Assembly (NCBI GenBank): GCA_937859105.1 | Contig: CALMAD010000089.1 | Coordinates: 1 to 5,424, forward strand | Length of the DNA stretch: 5,424 nucleotides | Origin: an uncultured Propionibacteriaceae bacterium | GTDB lineage: Bacteria > Actinomycetota > Actinomycetes > Propionibacteriales > Propionibacteriaceae | Reading direction: 5' to 3' | Part shown: positions 1 to 5,424 of the stretch, one piece after another | Position numbering within the stretch: the stretch's first letter is position 1 | Layout: each line of letters begins with the position of its first letter | Program-made: the position numbers and the translations under genes | The notes under the pieces: model-generated | Told to the model about the DNA's origin: nothing | The model's input: only the letters and a program-made list of their open reading frames with translations | Database searches by the model: none

Positions 1-1254
1 CTCCAGCTCGACGCCGTCGGCGTCGAGCAGCGTGATCTCGAGCCCCGGCTCGCCGGTGGCCGGGTCGACGACGAAACCCGGCCGGGCGGCCACCCCCCGG
101 GTGCGGATCTCGACGCCGTCGGCCACCGTGAGGTTCTCGTGCAGGGCCGACAGCCCGTCGGCGATCGACACCTCGTACGGCGCGTTCACGTGCGCCGACC
201 CGCCGCCCATGCACGCCGTCGTCACGGCCGGACGCCCGATCAGCGCCACCCGCTGCTCCGGACGCAGCGGCAGCACGCCCCCGACGTTGCTCAGCAGCGT
301 CATGCCCCGGGACGCCAACCGCGTCAGTTGCTCGACCCGCACGGCCGAGTCCACCGCCGGCACCTCGCCCCGCTCGGGCCCGGACCCCTCACCCAGCCTG
401 CCTGTGCGGTCGGCGAGCCGGAGGAGGCGTCGCACCTTGTCGTCGAGCATCTCCAGGGGCACCCGCCCCTCGTGGACGGCCGACACCAGGTGGCCCTCCC
501 ACGGGCCTCCCGGGCCCGGCATGACGAGGTCGAGGCCGCCCACGGCGGTCTCGACGGTGCGCGTCGCCGCGCTCCAGTCCGACATGATCAGCCCCTCCCA
601 CCCCCACTCGCCCTTCACGACCTCGTTCTGCACGTGGCCCTGCTCGGTGGCCGGGACTCCGTTGACCTTGTTGTAGGCCGCCATCAGCGTCCACGGATCC
701 GCGTCTTCGATCGCGATCTCGAACGGCAGCAGGTACACCTCGCGCAGCGCCGCCTCGGACAGCGCCGAATCCACCGACCGCCGCTCGGTCTCCGATTCGT
801 TCGCCACCAGGTGTTTCAGGCAGGCCCCCACCCCGGACGCCTGCAGCCCCTGCACGTAGGCCGCGGCCAGCACGCCCGTCAGCAGCGGGTCTTCGGAGTA
901 CTGCTCGAACAGCCGCCCGCCGAGCGGGGAGCGGTGCAGGTTGACGGTCGGGCCCAGCACGACGTTGACGTCTTGCCGCCGCGCCTCCGCCGCCAGCAGC
1001 CCGCCGACCTCGCGCAGCACCTCGGCATCCCACGACGACGCGAGCACCGTCGCGTTCGGGAACAGCGCGACGCGCTCGCCCCCGGTGAACTTGAGCCCGC
1101 GCACGCCCGTCGGGCCGTCGGAGAACGCCAGGGCGCCCAGCCCGATCTCGGGCTCGGCCCAGAGCGTGAACGCGGTCTCGCCGGTGAGTAGCCGCACCTT
1201 CTGCTCGACGGAGAGCTGGGCGATCAGATCGTCGTAGGGGTGGGTGGCGGTCAT
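1..1254 (-). CDS. Glycoside hydrolase family 3 beta-glucosidase-type enzyme, N-terminal part (3' end outside window)
   Basis: Reading leftward from ATG at 1254-1252, the frame stays open for 418 codons to base 1. A good ribosome site (AAGGAG, 1266-1261, 6 nt spacer) supports this start. GH3 hallmarks are visible in order: SDGPTGVRG (45-53), GGRLFEQYSEDP (112-123), KHLVANESETERR (147-159, Lys and His bind substrate in the family), MAAYNKVNG (191-199) and GLIMSDW (221-227), where Asp226 is the expected catalytic nucleophile. The (alpha/beta)6 sandwich domain begins near 315 (SRGMTLLSN...VALIG). The last ~30 residues (RPGFVVDPATGEPG...) resemble the start of an inserted PA14 domain, as in some beta-glucosidases of this family. 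The acid/base Glu would lie beyond the window. No signal peptide is seen, so the enzyme is probably cytoplasmic and hydrolyses terminal beta-linked sugars from imported glycosides. It lies 85 bp downstream of, and in the same direction as, the regulator gene. Exact substrate cannot be told. Confidence 0.95.
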   Translation of the reverse strand, partial: MTATHPYDDLIAQLSVEQKVRLLTGETAFTLWAEPEIGLGALAFSDGPTGVRGLKFTGGERVALFPNATVLASSWDAEVLREVGGLLAAEARRQDVNVVLGPTVNLHRSPLGGRLFEQYSEDPLLTGVLAAAYVQGLQASGVGACLKHLVANESETERRSVDSALSEAALREVYLLPFEIAIEDADPWTLMAAYNKVNGVPATEQGHVQNEVVKGEWGWEGLIMSDWSAATRTVETAVGGLDLVMPGPGGPWEGHLVSAVHEGRVPLEMLDDKVRRLLRLADRTGRLGEGSGPERGEVPAVDSAVRVEQLTRLASRGMTLLSNVGGVLPLRPEQRVALIGRPAVTTACMGGGSAHVNAPYEVSIADGLSALHENLTVADGVEIRTRGVAARPGFVVDPATGEPGLEITLLDADGVELE

Positions 1255-1260
1255 CGTCGA

Positions 1261-1266
1261 CTCCTT
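1261..1266 (-). promoter_or_regulatory. Ribosome binding site of the GH3 gene
   Basis: AAGGAG on the minus strand, 6 nt before the ATG at 1254. It fixes the GH3 start. Confidence 0.75.
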
Positions 1267-1312
1267 CTGCCTGCCTCGCGGGTCACCCCATTCAAACACA
1301 CGGCTCCGACAA

Positions 1313-1337
1313 AATCGAACGGGGGAGCGATTCGATT
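1313..1337. repeat. 7-bp inverted repeat in the regulator-GH3 gap (possible operator or weak terminator)
   Basis: AATCGAA (1313-1319) and TTCGATT (1331-1337) are perfect inverted copies separated by 11 nt, just after the regulator stop codon (1342-1340) and about 60 bp before the GH3 start. The arms are AT-rich compared with the surrounding sequence. On the minus strand the right-hand arm runs into a short TTTT stretch, so a weak intrinsic terminator for the regulator transcript is possible, but the stem is too poor in GC to be convincing. An operator for a GH3 promoter is the alternative. The only -10-like sequence I see in the gap (TTGAAT, 1295-1290) is weak and lacks a good -35. The rest of the 85-bp gap holds nothing else I recognise. 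Confidence 0.4.
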
Positions 1338-1339
1338 CG

Positions 1340-2320
1340 TCAGGACGCCGCGTCACCCAACCCCGCGTGCCGCAGCGCGGGCTGCTCGACCGGCGCGAGC
1401 TCCAGCAGGGCGAGGGCGGCCTGGTCGTCGGTCACGAGCGTGGTCAGTAGCCCCGAGCGCGCCGCGGCTGCAATCGCCGGCGCCCGTTGGACGCCGCCCG
1501 CGGCGGCGATCACGTGCGGGATCCGCAGCAGGTCGTCCGCGGACGCCGAGATCCGGCGGTCGGCCAGGTCGCCGTCGATGACGCGTCCGTCGGCGTCCAG
1601 GAAGATGCCGAGTAGCTCGGCCTGGGCGTTCTCCTCGTCGAGGTGCGCGACGTCGGCGTCTGAGAGAAAGTGCCGCAACTGCGTGATCGAGGGCCGCCAC
1701 GAGCCGACCGACATGACCGCCAGCTTCAGTTCGGGGAAGTGGGCGAGCGTGGACGCGATCGCCGGGTCGGCCCGCAGGACGGACGCCGCCTGCGCCGACC
1801 CGGCGAACAGCGGCGCGAAGATCGCGAGCGCCCGGACGCTGGAGTCGGCCGTGATGCTGCGCAGCACCTCGACGGGGGACTGGCTGGGGTCGTTGCCGAC
1901 CGTCCCGGTGAGTTGGACGGCGAGGCTCGGGGGCAGGTCGACGAGCCGCTCGCCGATGGCGCGCATGGTGCGGCCCCAGGAGATCCCGAAGGTGTCCCCG
2001 GGCTCCAGGAGCGTGCGCGCGTGATCCGTCGCGGCCTGCGCGATGCGCTCCCGGATCTGGATCTCGCTGCCGCCGCTGTCGACGACCAGGCATGAGCGGA
2101 GGCCCAGGTGGGTGGCCAGCCTCGTCGACAGCAGGTCCTGGTACGCGTTGCCGCCCCGGATCTCGATGTGGACGATGCCCTCCTGGCGGCCCTGCTCCAG
2201 CAGCCGCGCCACCTTGAAGCGCGACAGCCCGAACCGCTGCCCGATCTCGACCTTGGAGCGGTCCTCCAGGTAGTAGAGCCGCGCGATCTCCCCGATCTGC
2301 TCCGCCGTCGCCTCGTCCAT
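1340..2320 (-). CDS. SorC-family sugar-binding transcriptional regulator
   Basis: A 326-residue protein, the usual size for SorC/DeoR-type sugar-phosphate-responsive regulators. Residues 10-50 form a helix-turn-helix (IARLYYLEDRSKVEIGQRFGLSRFKVARLL) followed by the typical 'EGIVHIEI' strand. Residues ~60-315 are the sugar-binding domain, with the family signature GISWGRTM (112-119), the LTGTVG strand (138-143) and the C-terminal pattern AAGG...AIAAAARSG...LVTDDQAALALL (273-306). ATG at 2320 is chosen because GAGG lies 8 nt upstream. A GTG three codons further up (2329) would give 329 residues, but GAGG then overlaps or abuts the start. Transcribed divergently from the kinase-EIICB-dehydrogenase operon, which it most likely controls together with itself. 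In the family, ligands are usually phosphorylated sugars or polyols; here the ligand is unknown. Confidence 0.93.
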   Translation of the reverse strand: MDEATAEQIGEIARLYYLEDRSKVEIGQRFGLSRFKVARLLEQGRQEGIVHIEIRGGNAYQDLLSTRLATHLGLRSCLVVDSGGSEIQIRERIAQAATDHARTLLEPGDTFGISWGRTMRAIGERLVDLPPSLAVQLTGTVGNDPSQSPVEVLRSITADSSVRALAIFAPLFAGSAQAASVLRADPAIASTLAHFPELKLAVMSVGSWRPSITQLRHFLSDADVAHLDEENAQAELLGIFLDADGRVIDGDLADRRISASADDLLRIPHVIAAAGGVQRAPAIAAAARSGLLTTLVTDDQAALALLELAPVEQPALRHAGLGDAAS

Positions 2321-2334
2321 GTCCCCCACCTCGT

Positions 2335-2346
2335 GCTCAGATGAGC
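2335..2346. promoter_or_regulatory. Candidate operator, site 1 (GCTCA-GA-TGAGC)
   Basis: A perfect 5-bp dyad with a 2-nt centre, 15 nt upstream of the regulator ATG and overlapping the predicted start point of the regulator transcript (~2343). The position suits autorepression by the SorC-type regulator. The same half-sites recur at the start of the rightward operon. Assignment to this regulator is inference. Confidence 0.45.
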
Positions 2347-2349
2347 GCC

Positions 2350-2377
2350 AGCATAGGGGGCGCGGGGCCCTTGACGA
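2350..2377 (-). promoter_or_regulatory. Predicted sigma70-type promoter of the regulator gene
   Basis: On the minus strand, -35 TCGTCA (2377-2372, 4/6 match to TTGACA) and -10 TATGCT (2355-2350, matches TAnnnT) are 16 nt apart. Transcription would start near 2343, giving a leader of roughly 23 nt that includes the GAGG ribosome site. Its -35 overlaps the -35 of the rightward promoter. Confidence 0.5.
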
Positions 2378-2399
2378 GGCGTCCGACCCGCCTTACGAT
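2371..2399 (+). promoter_or_regulatory. Predicted sigma70-type promoter of the kinase-EIICB-dehydrogenase operon
   Basis: TTGACG (2371-2376, 5/6 to consensus) and TACGAT (2394-2399, 4/6, TAnnnT) are separated by exactly 17 nt, the optimal spacing. A start point 6-8 nt after the -10 falls at 2405-2407, on or just before the A of the kinase ATG, so the mRNA should be leaderless or nearly so. No purine-rich ribosome site precedes the ATG, which agrees. Confidence 0.65.
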
Positions 2400-2424
2400 C
2401 TCACACATGAGCAACGGAAGCTCA
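2400..2424. promoter_or_regulatory. Candidate operator, site 2 (CTCA-N4-TGAGC-N7-GCTCA)
   Basis: The half-sites of site 1 recur here: CTCA (2400-2403), TGAGC (2408-2412) and GCTCA (2420-2424), making two overlapping inverted repeats. They straddle the predicted transcription start and the first codons of the kinase, where bound protein would block initiation. Half-site spacing differs from site 1, so binding by the same regulator is uncertain. Confidence 0.35.
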
Positions 2425-3264
2425 AACGAGCAGCAGGACACCACCCGGCGCCTGCTCGTCAACGGCCTGACCGTCGAGGTCCCCGCCGAGCAGGCGGTCG
2501 TCCGGCGGCGCCTGCTCCCGGCGCTGCGGGCCCTCCGGCCGGCCCCCGGCCATCGGCGGGCCTTCGTGTTCGTGGCCGGCCCGCCCGGCACGGGCAAATC
2601 GACGCTTGCGGAGTTGGCGCGGCACGAGGCGTCCGAGGAGGGGCTGCGGCTCGACGTCGTGGGCCTCGACGGGTTCCACCACCGGCAGTCCTACCTCGAC
2701 ACCCACTGCGCGCAGGTCGGCGGCCGCGCCGTCCGGCTCGCGGACGTCAAGGGCGCCCCCGAGAGCTTCGATCTCCGGCGGTTCCAGGCGTTCCTCGCCC
2801 GCACCGCCACCGAGGACGTGGCCTGGCCCGCCTACAGCCGCACGCTGCACGACGTCGTGGACGACGCGGTCCCGGTCACGGGCGACGTCGTGCTCGTGGA
2901 GGGCAACTGGCTCATGCTCGACGAACCCGGCTGGCGCGACCTGGCCCGCTGGCCGGCGCTGCGCATCTTCCTGGACGCCCCGGCGGGTCTGCTGCGCGAG
3001 CGCCTGATCGGCCGCAAGGTCGCGGGCGGGCTCTCGCGCGCCGACGCCGAGGCGTTCTACGAGGCCAGCGACCGCCGCAACGTCGCACGTTGCCTGGGCG
3101 GCGTCACCGGCCAGATCGACATCACCCTCCGGGCCCTGCCCGACGGGACGCTGCACGACGAGACGCAGCACGACCAGACGCAGCACGACCAGACGCAGCA
3201 CGACCAGACGCAGCACGACCAGACGACCACACTCGACGACGAGACCACCAGGAGAGACGCATGA
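2407..3264 (+). CDS. P-loop kinase of the nucleoside/nucleotide (uridine kinase/pantothenate kinase-like) family, possible sugar kinase
   Basis: A 285-residue soluble protein. Walker A is GPPGTGKST (58-66), followed by LDGFHH (87-92), KGAPESFD (115-122), WPAYSRTLHD (140-149), VEGNWLMLD (164-172, the family's EGNYLLL motif) and a basic lid RERLIGRKVAGG (197-208). This order is characteristic of the 'nucleoside/nucleotide kinase family' relatives of uridine kinase, some of which sit in sugar-transport operons and are thought to phosphorylate sugars. The ATP-dependent acceptor here is unknown. ATG 2407 is preferred to an in-frame ATG at 2341 because the latter lies upstream of the predicted promoter. 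The core ends near residue 245; residues 249-273 are a pentapeptide tandem repeat (LHDET, then QHDQT four times) and the acidic tail is probably disordered. The stop overlaps the EIICB start by 4 nt (ATGA), so the two are translationally coupled. Confidence 0.9.
   Translation: MSNGSSNEQQDTTRRLLVNGLTVEVPAEQAVVRRRLLPALRALRPAPGHRRAFVFVAGPPGTGKSTLAELARHEASEEGLRLDVVGLDGFHHRQSYLDTHCAQVGGRAVRLADVKGAPESFDLRRFQAFLARTATEDVAWPAYSRTLHDVVDDAVPVTGDVVLVEGNWLMLDEPGWRDLARWPALRIFLDAPAGLLRERLIGRKVAGGLSRADAEAFYEASDRRNVARCLGGVTGQIDITLRALPDGTLHDETQHDQTQHDQTQHDQTQHDQTTTLDDETTRRDA
3151..3225 (+). repeat. 15-bp minisatellite within the kinase 3' end, encoding LHDET(QHDQT)4
   Basis: Four exact copies of CAGCACGACCAGACG occupy 3166-3225. 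A fifth, degenerate copy with two substitutions (CTGCACGACGAGACG) precedes them at 3151-3165. The unit is a multiple of three, so gain or loss of copies would change protein length but not frame. Exact identity of the copies at the DNA level points to recent expansion by strand slippage. Confidence 0.97.
3250..3254 (+). promoter_or_regulatory. Ribosome binding site of the EIICB gene
   Basis: AGGAG inside the kinase coding end, 6 nt before the ATG at 3261. It selects this start within a much longer open frame. Confidence 0.8.
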
Positions 3265-4745
3265 CGACAGCGACGCCGGCCGCGGCGTCCGGACGCGCGC
3301 GGGTACAGGCGTTCGGAGGATTCTTGACGGCGATGGTGATCCCCAACATGGGGGCGTTCATCGCGTGGGGCTTCATCACGGCCCTGTTCATCCCGACCGG
3401 CTGGATCCCGAACGAGGGGTTCGCGCAACTGGTCAGCCCGATCATCACCTACATCCTGCCTTCGCTGTTGGCGTACACGGGCGGCACGCTCGTGCACGGG
3501 CAGCGGGGCGGCGTCGCGGGCGTGACGGCGACGATCGGCCTGATCGTCGGCTCCTCGATCCCGATGTTCCTCGGCGCGATGATCATGGGGCCGCTGGCCG
3601 CCTGGCTCGTGAAGCGGTTCGACCGGCTGCTCCACAGACGCATCCGGCCCGGCTTCGAGATGGTCGTCAACAACTTCTCGCTCGGGCTCATCGGGCTGGC
3701 GCTCTGCCTGCTGTCGTACGCGTTCGTCGGGCCGGTGATCGTCGCGGCGAACGGGGTGCTGCGCGCCGGCATCGAGGCGCTGGTGAGCACCGGGTTCCTG
3801 CCGATCCTGGCCGTGCTGAACGAGCCGGCGAAGGTCTTGTTCCTCAACAACGTCATCGACCAGGGCATCTACTACCCGCTCGGGATGCAGCAGGCCGCCG
3901 AGGCCGGCAGGTCGATCTTCTTCTGCGTCGCCTCCAACCCCGGCGCCGGGCTCGGGCTGCTGCTCGCCTACTGGCGGTTCGGCGCGACGACGGAGCTGCG
4001 CGACAGCGCGCCCGGCGCGATCATCATCCACTTCCTCGGCGGCATCCACGAGATCTACTTCCCGTACGTGCTGATGAAGCCGATCACGATCCTCGGCATG
4101 ATCGCCGGGTCGGCGTCCGGCATCGCCACGTTCATGCTGTTCGGCGTCGGGCTCGTCGCCGGGCCGAGCCCGGGCTCGATCATCGCGTACATGCTGCTGA
4201 CCCCGCGGGGCTCCCATCTCGGCATCATCGCCGGCGTCGCCGTCGCGGCGCTCGTCAGCTTCCTGGTCACCGCGCTGATCCTCAAGGTGGACGCCGCCCG
4301 GCGTCCGGGCGGCCCGGAGGCCGGCCTGGAGACCTTCCAGGCGCGGTCGGCGTCCATGAAAGACGAGGGCAAGCAGGCACTCGCCGGCGCGCTCGGCGGG
4401 GAGGCGTCCGCTGGTGCGGCGACCGCAACGCCGGCCCCCGCGAGCGACGAACCCGTGCACAAGGTGGTGTTCGCGTGCGACGCGGGGATGGGGAGCAGCA
4501 CGATGGGGGCGAGCATCTTCCGCAAGAAGGCGGGCGCGCTCGGGCGGGACGACCTGGAGGTGACGAACACGGCGATCGAGGGCATCCCCGACGACGCGGA
4601 CGTCGTGGTCGTCCACGAGAACCTGGCCGACCGGACGCGGGCCGCCCGCCCCGGCGTCCGGGTGGTCACCATCGGCAACTATCTGAACGACCCGAACCTG
4701 GAGGGCCTGCTGCAGCAGCTGGCCCCGAACGACGAGGAGGCCTGA
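3261..4745 (+). CDS. Mannitol-family PTS permease, EIICB (EIIC membrane domain fused to EIIB)
   Basis: A 494-residue protein closely resembling the EIIC and EIIB parts of MtlA. It imports a polyol or sugar through the membrane and phosphorylates it using phosphate relayed from an EIIA. EIIC (~14-345) has hydrophobic segments at about 18-45, 57-76, 84-118, 138-165, 177-195, 220-238, 275-305 and 316-342. Family motifs are IPNMGAFIAWGFITALFIPTGW (27-48), FEMVVNNFS (132-140) and GGIHEIYFPYVLMKP (260-274), including His263-Glu264. A flexible linker (~345-398) leads to EIIB (~400-490) with phosphorylation site Cys406 in VVFACDAGMGSS. The EIIA domain that completes E. coli MtlA (637 residues) is absent, so EIIA must be a separate protein. 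The usual Asn-His of LFLNNAINHG is Asp200-Gln201 here (LFLNNVIDQG), hinting at altered specificity. It overlaps the kinase by 4 nt and is 1 nt from the dehydrogenase. Substrate may be mannitol, but the neighbours argue for another hexitol or ketose. Confidence 0.93.
   Translation: MTTATPAAASGRARVQAFGGFLTAMVIPNMGAFIAWGFITALFIPTGWIPNEGFAQLVSPIITYILPSLLAYTGGTLVHGQRGGVAGVTATIGLIVGSSIPMFLGAMIMGPLAAWLVKRFDRLLHRRIRPGFEMVVNNFSLGLIGLALCLLSYAFVGPVIVAANGVLRAGIEALVSTGFLPILAVLNEPAKVLFLNNVIDQGIYYPLGMQQAAEAGRSIFFCVASNPGAGLGLLLAYWRFGATTELRDSAPGAIIIHFLGGIHEIYFPYVLMKPITILGMIAGSASGIATFMLFGVGLVAGPSPGSIIAYMLLTPRGSHLGIIAGVAVAALVSFLVTALILKVDAARRPGGPEAGLETFQARSASMKDEGKQALAGALGGEASAGAATATPAPASDEPVHKVVFACDAGMGSSTMGASIFRKKAGALGRDDLEVTNTAIEGIPDDADVVVVHENLADRTRAARPGVRVVTIGNYLNDPNLEGLLQQLAPNDEEA
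4734..4740 (+). promoter_or_regulatory. Ribosome binding site of the dehydrogenase gene
   Basis: GAGGAGG in the last codons of EIICB, 6 nt before the ATG at 4747. A strong site that supports this start and tight coupling within the operon. Confidence 0.8.
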
Positions 4746-4746
4746 C

Positions 4747-5424
4747 ATGCGCACGTCCGCGGCACGGATCCATGGGCGCGGAGACGTCCGGATCGACGAC
4801 GTCGAACTCCCACCCATCACCCCCGACGAGGTGCTGCTCAAGGTGGTCAGCAGCAGCATGTGCCTGTCGACGTACAAGGCGGTGACGTTGGGGCCCGAGC
4901 ACAAGCGCGTCCCCGACGACGTCGCCGACAACCCGGTGATGACCGGCCACGAGTTCGCCGGCATCATCGAAGAGGTGGGCGCGAACCTGACGGACCGCTA
5001 CGCGGTGGGGCAGCACGTCGCGATCCAGCCGGCGATGGGGCTGCCCGGCGGCGAATCGCCCGGCTACAGCTACCCGTTCTACGGCGGCGACGCGACCTAC
5101 ACGATCGTGCCGAAGGTGGCGATCGACCTGGGCTGCGTGCTGCCGTACGACGGCGACTATTTCGCGAACGCCTCCCTCGCCGAGCCGATGATGTGCGTCA
5201 TCGGGGCGTTCCACGCGAACTTTCACACGCGCGAGTTCGTGTACGAGCACCAGATGGGCCTTAAGCCCGGCGGACGCCTCGCCCTGCTCGGCGCCGCCGG
5301 CCCGATGGGCCTCGGCGCGATCCAGTACGCGCTCGAGGGGCCCTACCGGCCGAGGCTCGTCGTCGTCACCGACGTGGACGCCGCCCGCCTCGAGCGGGCG
5401 CGTGCGCTCGTGCCGCCTGAGCGG
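4747..5424 (+). CDS. Zinc-dependent medium-chain dehydrogenase, L-sorbose-1-phosphate reductase (SorE)-like, N-terminal 226 residues
   Basis: Open from ATG 4747 to the right edge, 1 nt after the EIICB stop. An N-terminal GroES-like domain carries likely catalytic zinc ligands Cys39 (in MCLSTYKA), His68-Glu69 (TGHEFAG) and Glu146 (LAEPMMC, as in sorbitol dehydrogenase). The four-cysteine structural zinc loop of many alcohol dehydrogenases is missing; its place is taken by QPAMGLPGGESPGYSYPFYGGDATY (94-118), whose PGYSY...GGDATY pattern I associate with SorE-like enzymes. A Rossmann fold starts at GAAGPMG (182-188), and Asp209 at the end of the next strand (VVVTD) suggests NAD(H) rather than NADP(H). 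Characterised SorE reduces L-sorbose-1-phosphate to glucitol-6-phosphate, so here it probably interconverts the phosphorylated product of the adjacent PTS. The true substrate is not shown; other polyol-phosphate dehydrogenases are possible. Confidence 0.9.
   Translation, partial: MRTSAARIHGRGDVRIDDVELPPITPDEVLLKVVSSSMCLSTYKAVTLGPEHKRVPDDVADNPVMTGHEFAGIIEEVGANLTDRYAVGQHVAIQPAMGLPGGESPGYSYPFYGGDATYTIVPKVAIDLGCVLPYDGDYFANASLAEPMMCVIGAFHANFHTREFVYEHQMGLKPGGRLALLGAAGPMGLGAIQYALEGPYRPRLVVVTDVDAARLERARALVPPER

Noticed and set aside
6..28. Perfect 10-bp inverted repeat with a 3-nt loop
   Set aside because: It lies inside the GH3 coding frame and follows from the codons for LDADGVEL with GC-rich third positions; no role is evident.
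139..1191. A 350-codon plus-strand frame over the GH3 gene
   Set aside because: His/Arg/Pro-rich translation without motifs; it is the antisense shadow of the GH3 frame.
2341..2406. Upstream in-frame ATG giving a kinase 22 residues longer
   Set aside because: It lies upstream of the predicted -35, has no ribosome site, and the added residues resemble no kinase N-terminus. The ATG at 2407 fits better.
2374..2636. 13-bp direct repeat ACGAGGCGTCCGA at 2374-2386 and 2624-2636
   Set aside because: A single shared 13-mer is plausible by chance in such biased sequence, and one copy is coding.
3151..3225. Tandem repeat as a CRISPR array
   Set aside because: The 15-bp units abut without spacers and are in frame within a coding sequence.
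2319..4745. One long 808-codon frame covering the kinase region and EIICB
   Set aside because: The first 314 codons are an arginine- and proline-rich shadow of the kinase in another frame. A ribosome site at 3250-3254 and homology place the true start at 3261.
3057..4967. A 636-codon antisense frame opposite EIICB
   Set aside because: No recognisable domain; composition is typical of the complementary frame of a GC-rich gene, and the plus-strand EIICB is clear.

Overview
The window comes from a high-GC Gram-positive bacterium, most likely an actinomycete (Actinomycetota). The reading frames are strongly GC-biased at the third codon position, the genes are tightly packed, and one promoter appears to produce a leaderless mRNA, a common actinobacterial habit. 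I cannot name the genus from the sequence alone. The window is an ordinary chromosomal sugar-utilisation locus; I see no RNA genes, insertion sequences, CRISPR arrays or phage genes.

Layout. Two genes run leftward and three run rightward from a divergent promoter region at about 2321-2406. Leftward are a SorC-family sugar-sensing regulator (2320-1340) and, 85 bp downstream of it, the N-terminal 418 residues of a family 3 glycoside hydrolase (beta-glucosidase type) that runs off the left edge (1254-1). Rightward is a compact operon: a P-loop kinase of the nucleoside/nucleotide/sugar kinase type (2407-3264), a mannitol-family PTS permease EIICB without an EIIA domain (3261-4745, 4-base overlap with the kinase), and a zinc-dependent sorbitol/L-sorbose-1-phosphate-reductase-like dehydrogenase (4747-5424, cut by the right edge).

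How they fit together (inference). The EIICB would import and phosphorylate a hexitol or related sugar, the dehydrogenase would interconvert the sugar phosphate and its keto form, and the kinase could add another phosphate or phosphorylate a sugar released inside the cell. The SorC-type regulator would sense a phosphorylated intermediate and control both divergent transcripts. Beta-glucosidase would supply or complement the sugar pool. The pairing of a mannitol-type PTS with a SorE-type dehydrogenase instead of MtlD, plus an ATP-dependent kinase, and changes at a conserved Asn-His pair of the EIIC domain, suggest that the substrate is not simply mannitol.

Most notable details: a sigma70-type promoter placed so that transcription should start at or within two bases of the kinase ATG; repeated TGAGC/GCTCA half-sites at both predicted transcription starts of the divergent region; and a 15-bp minisatellite encoding (QHDQT)4 plus one degenerate copy in the C-terminal tail of the kinase, immediately before the EIICB start.
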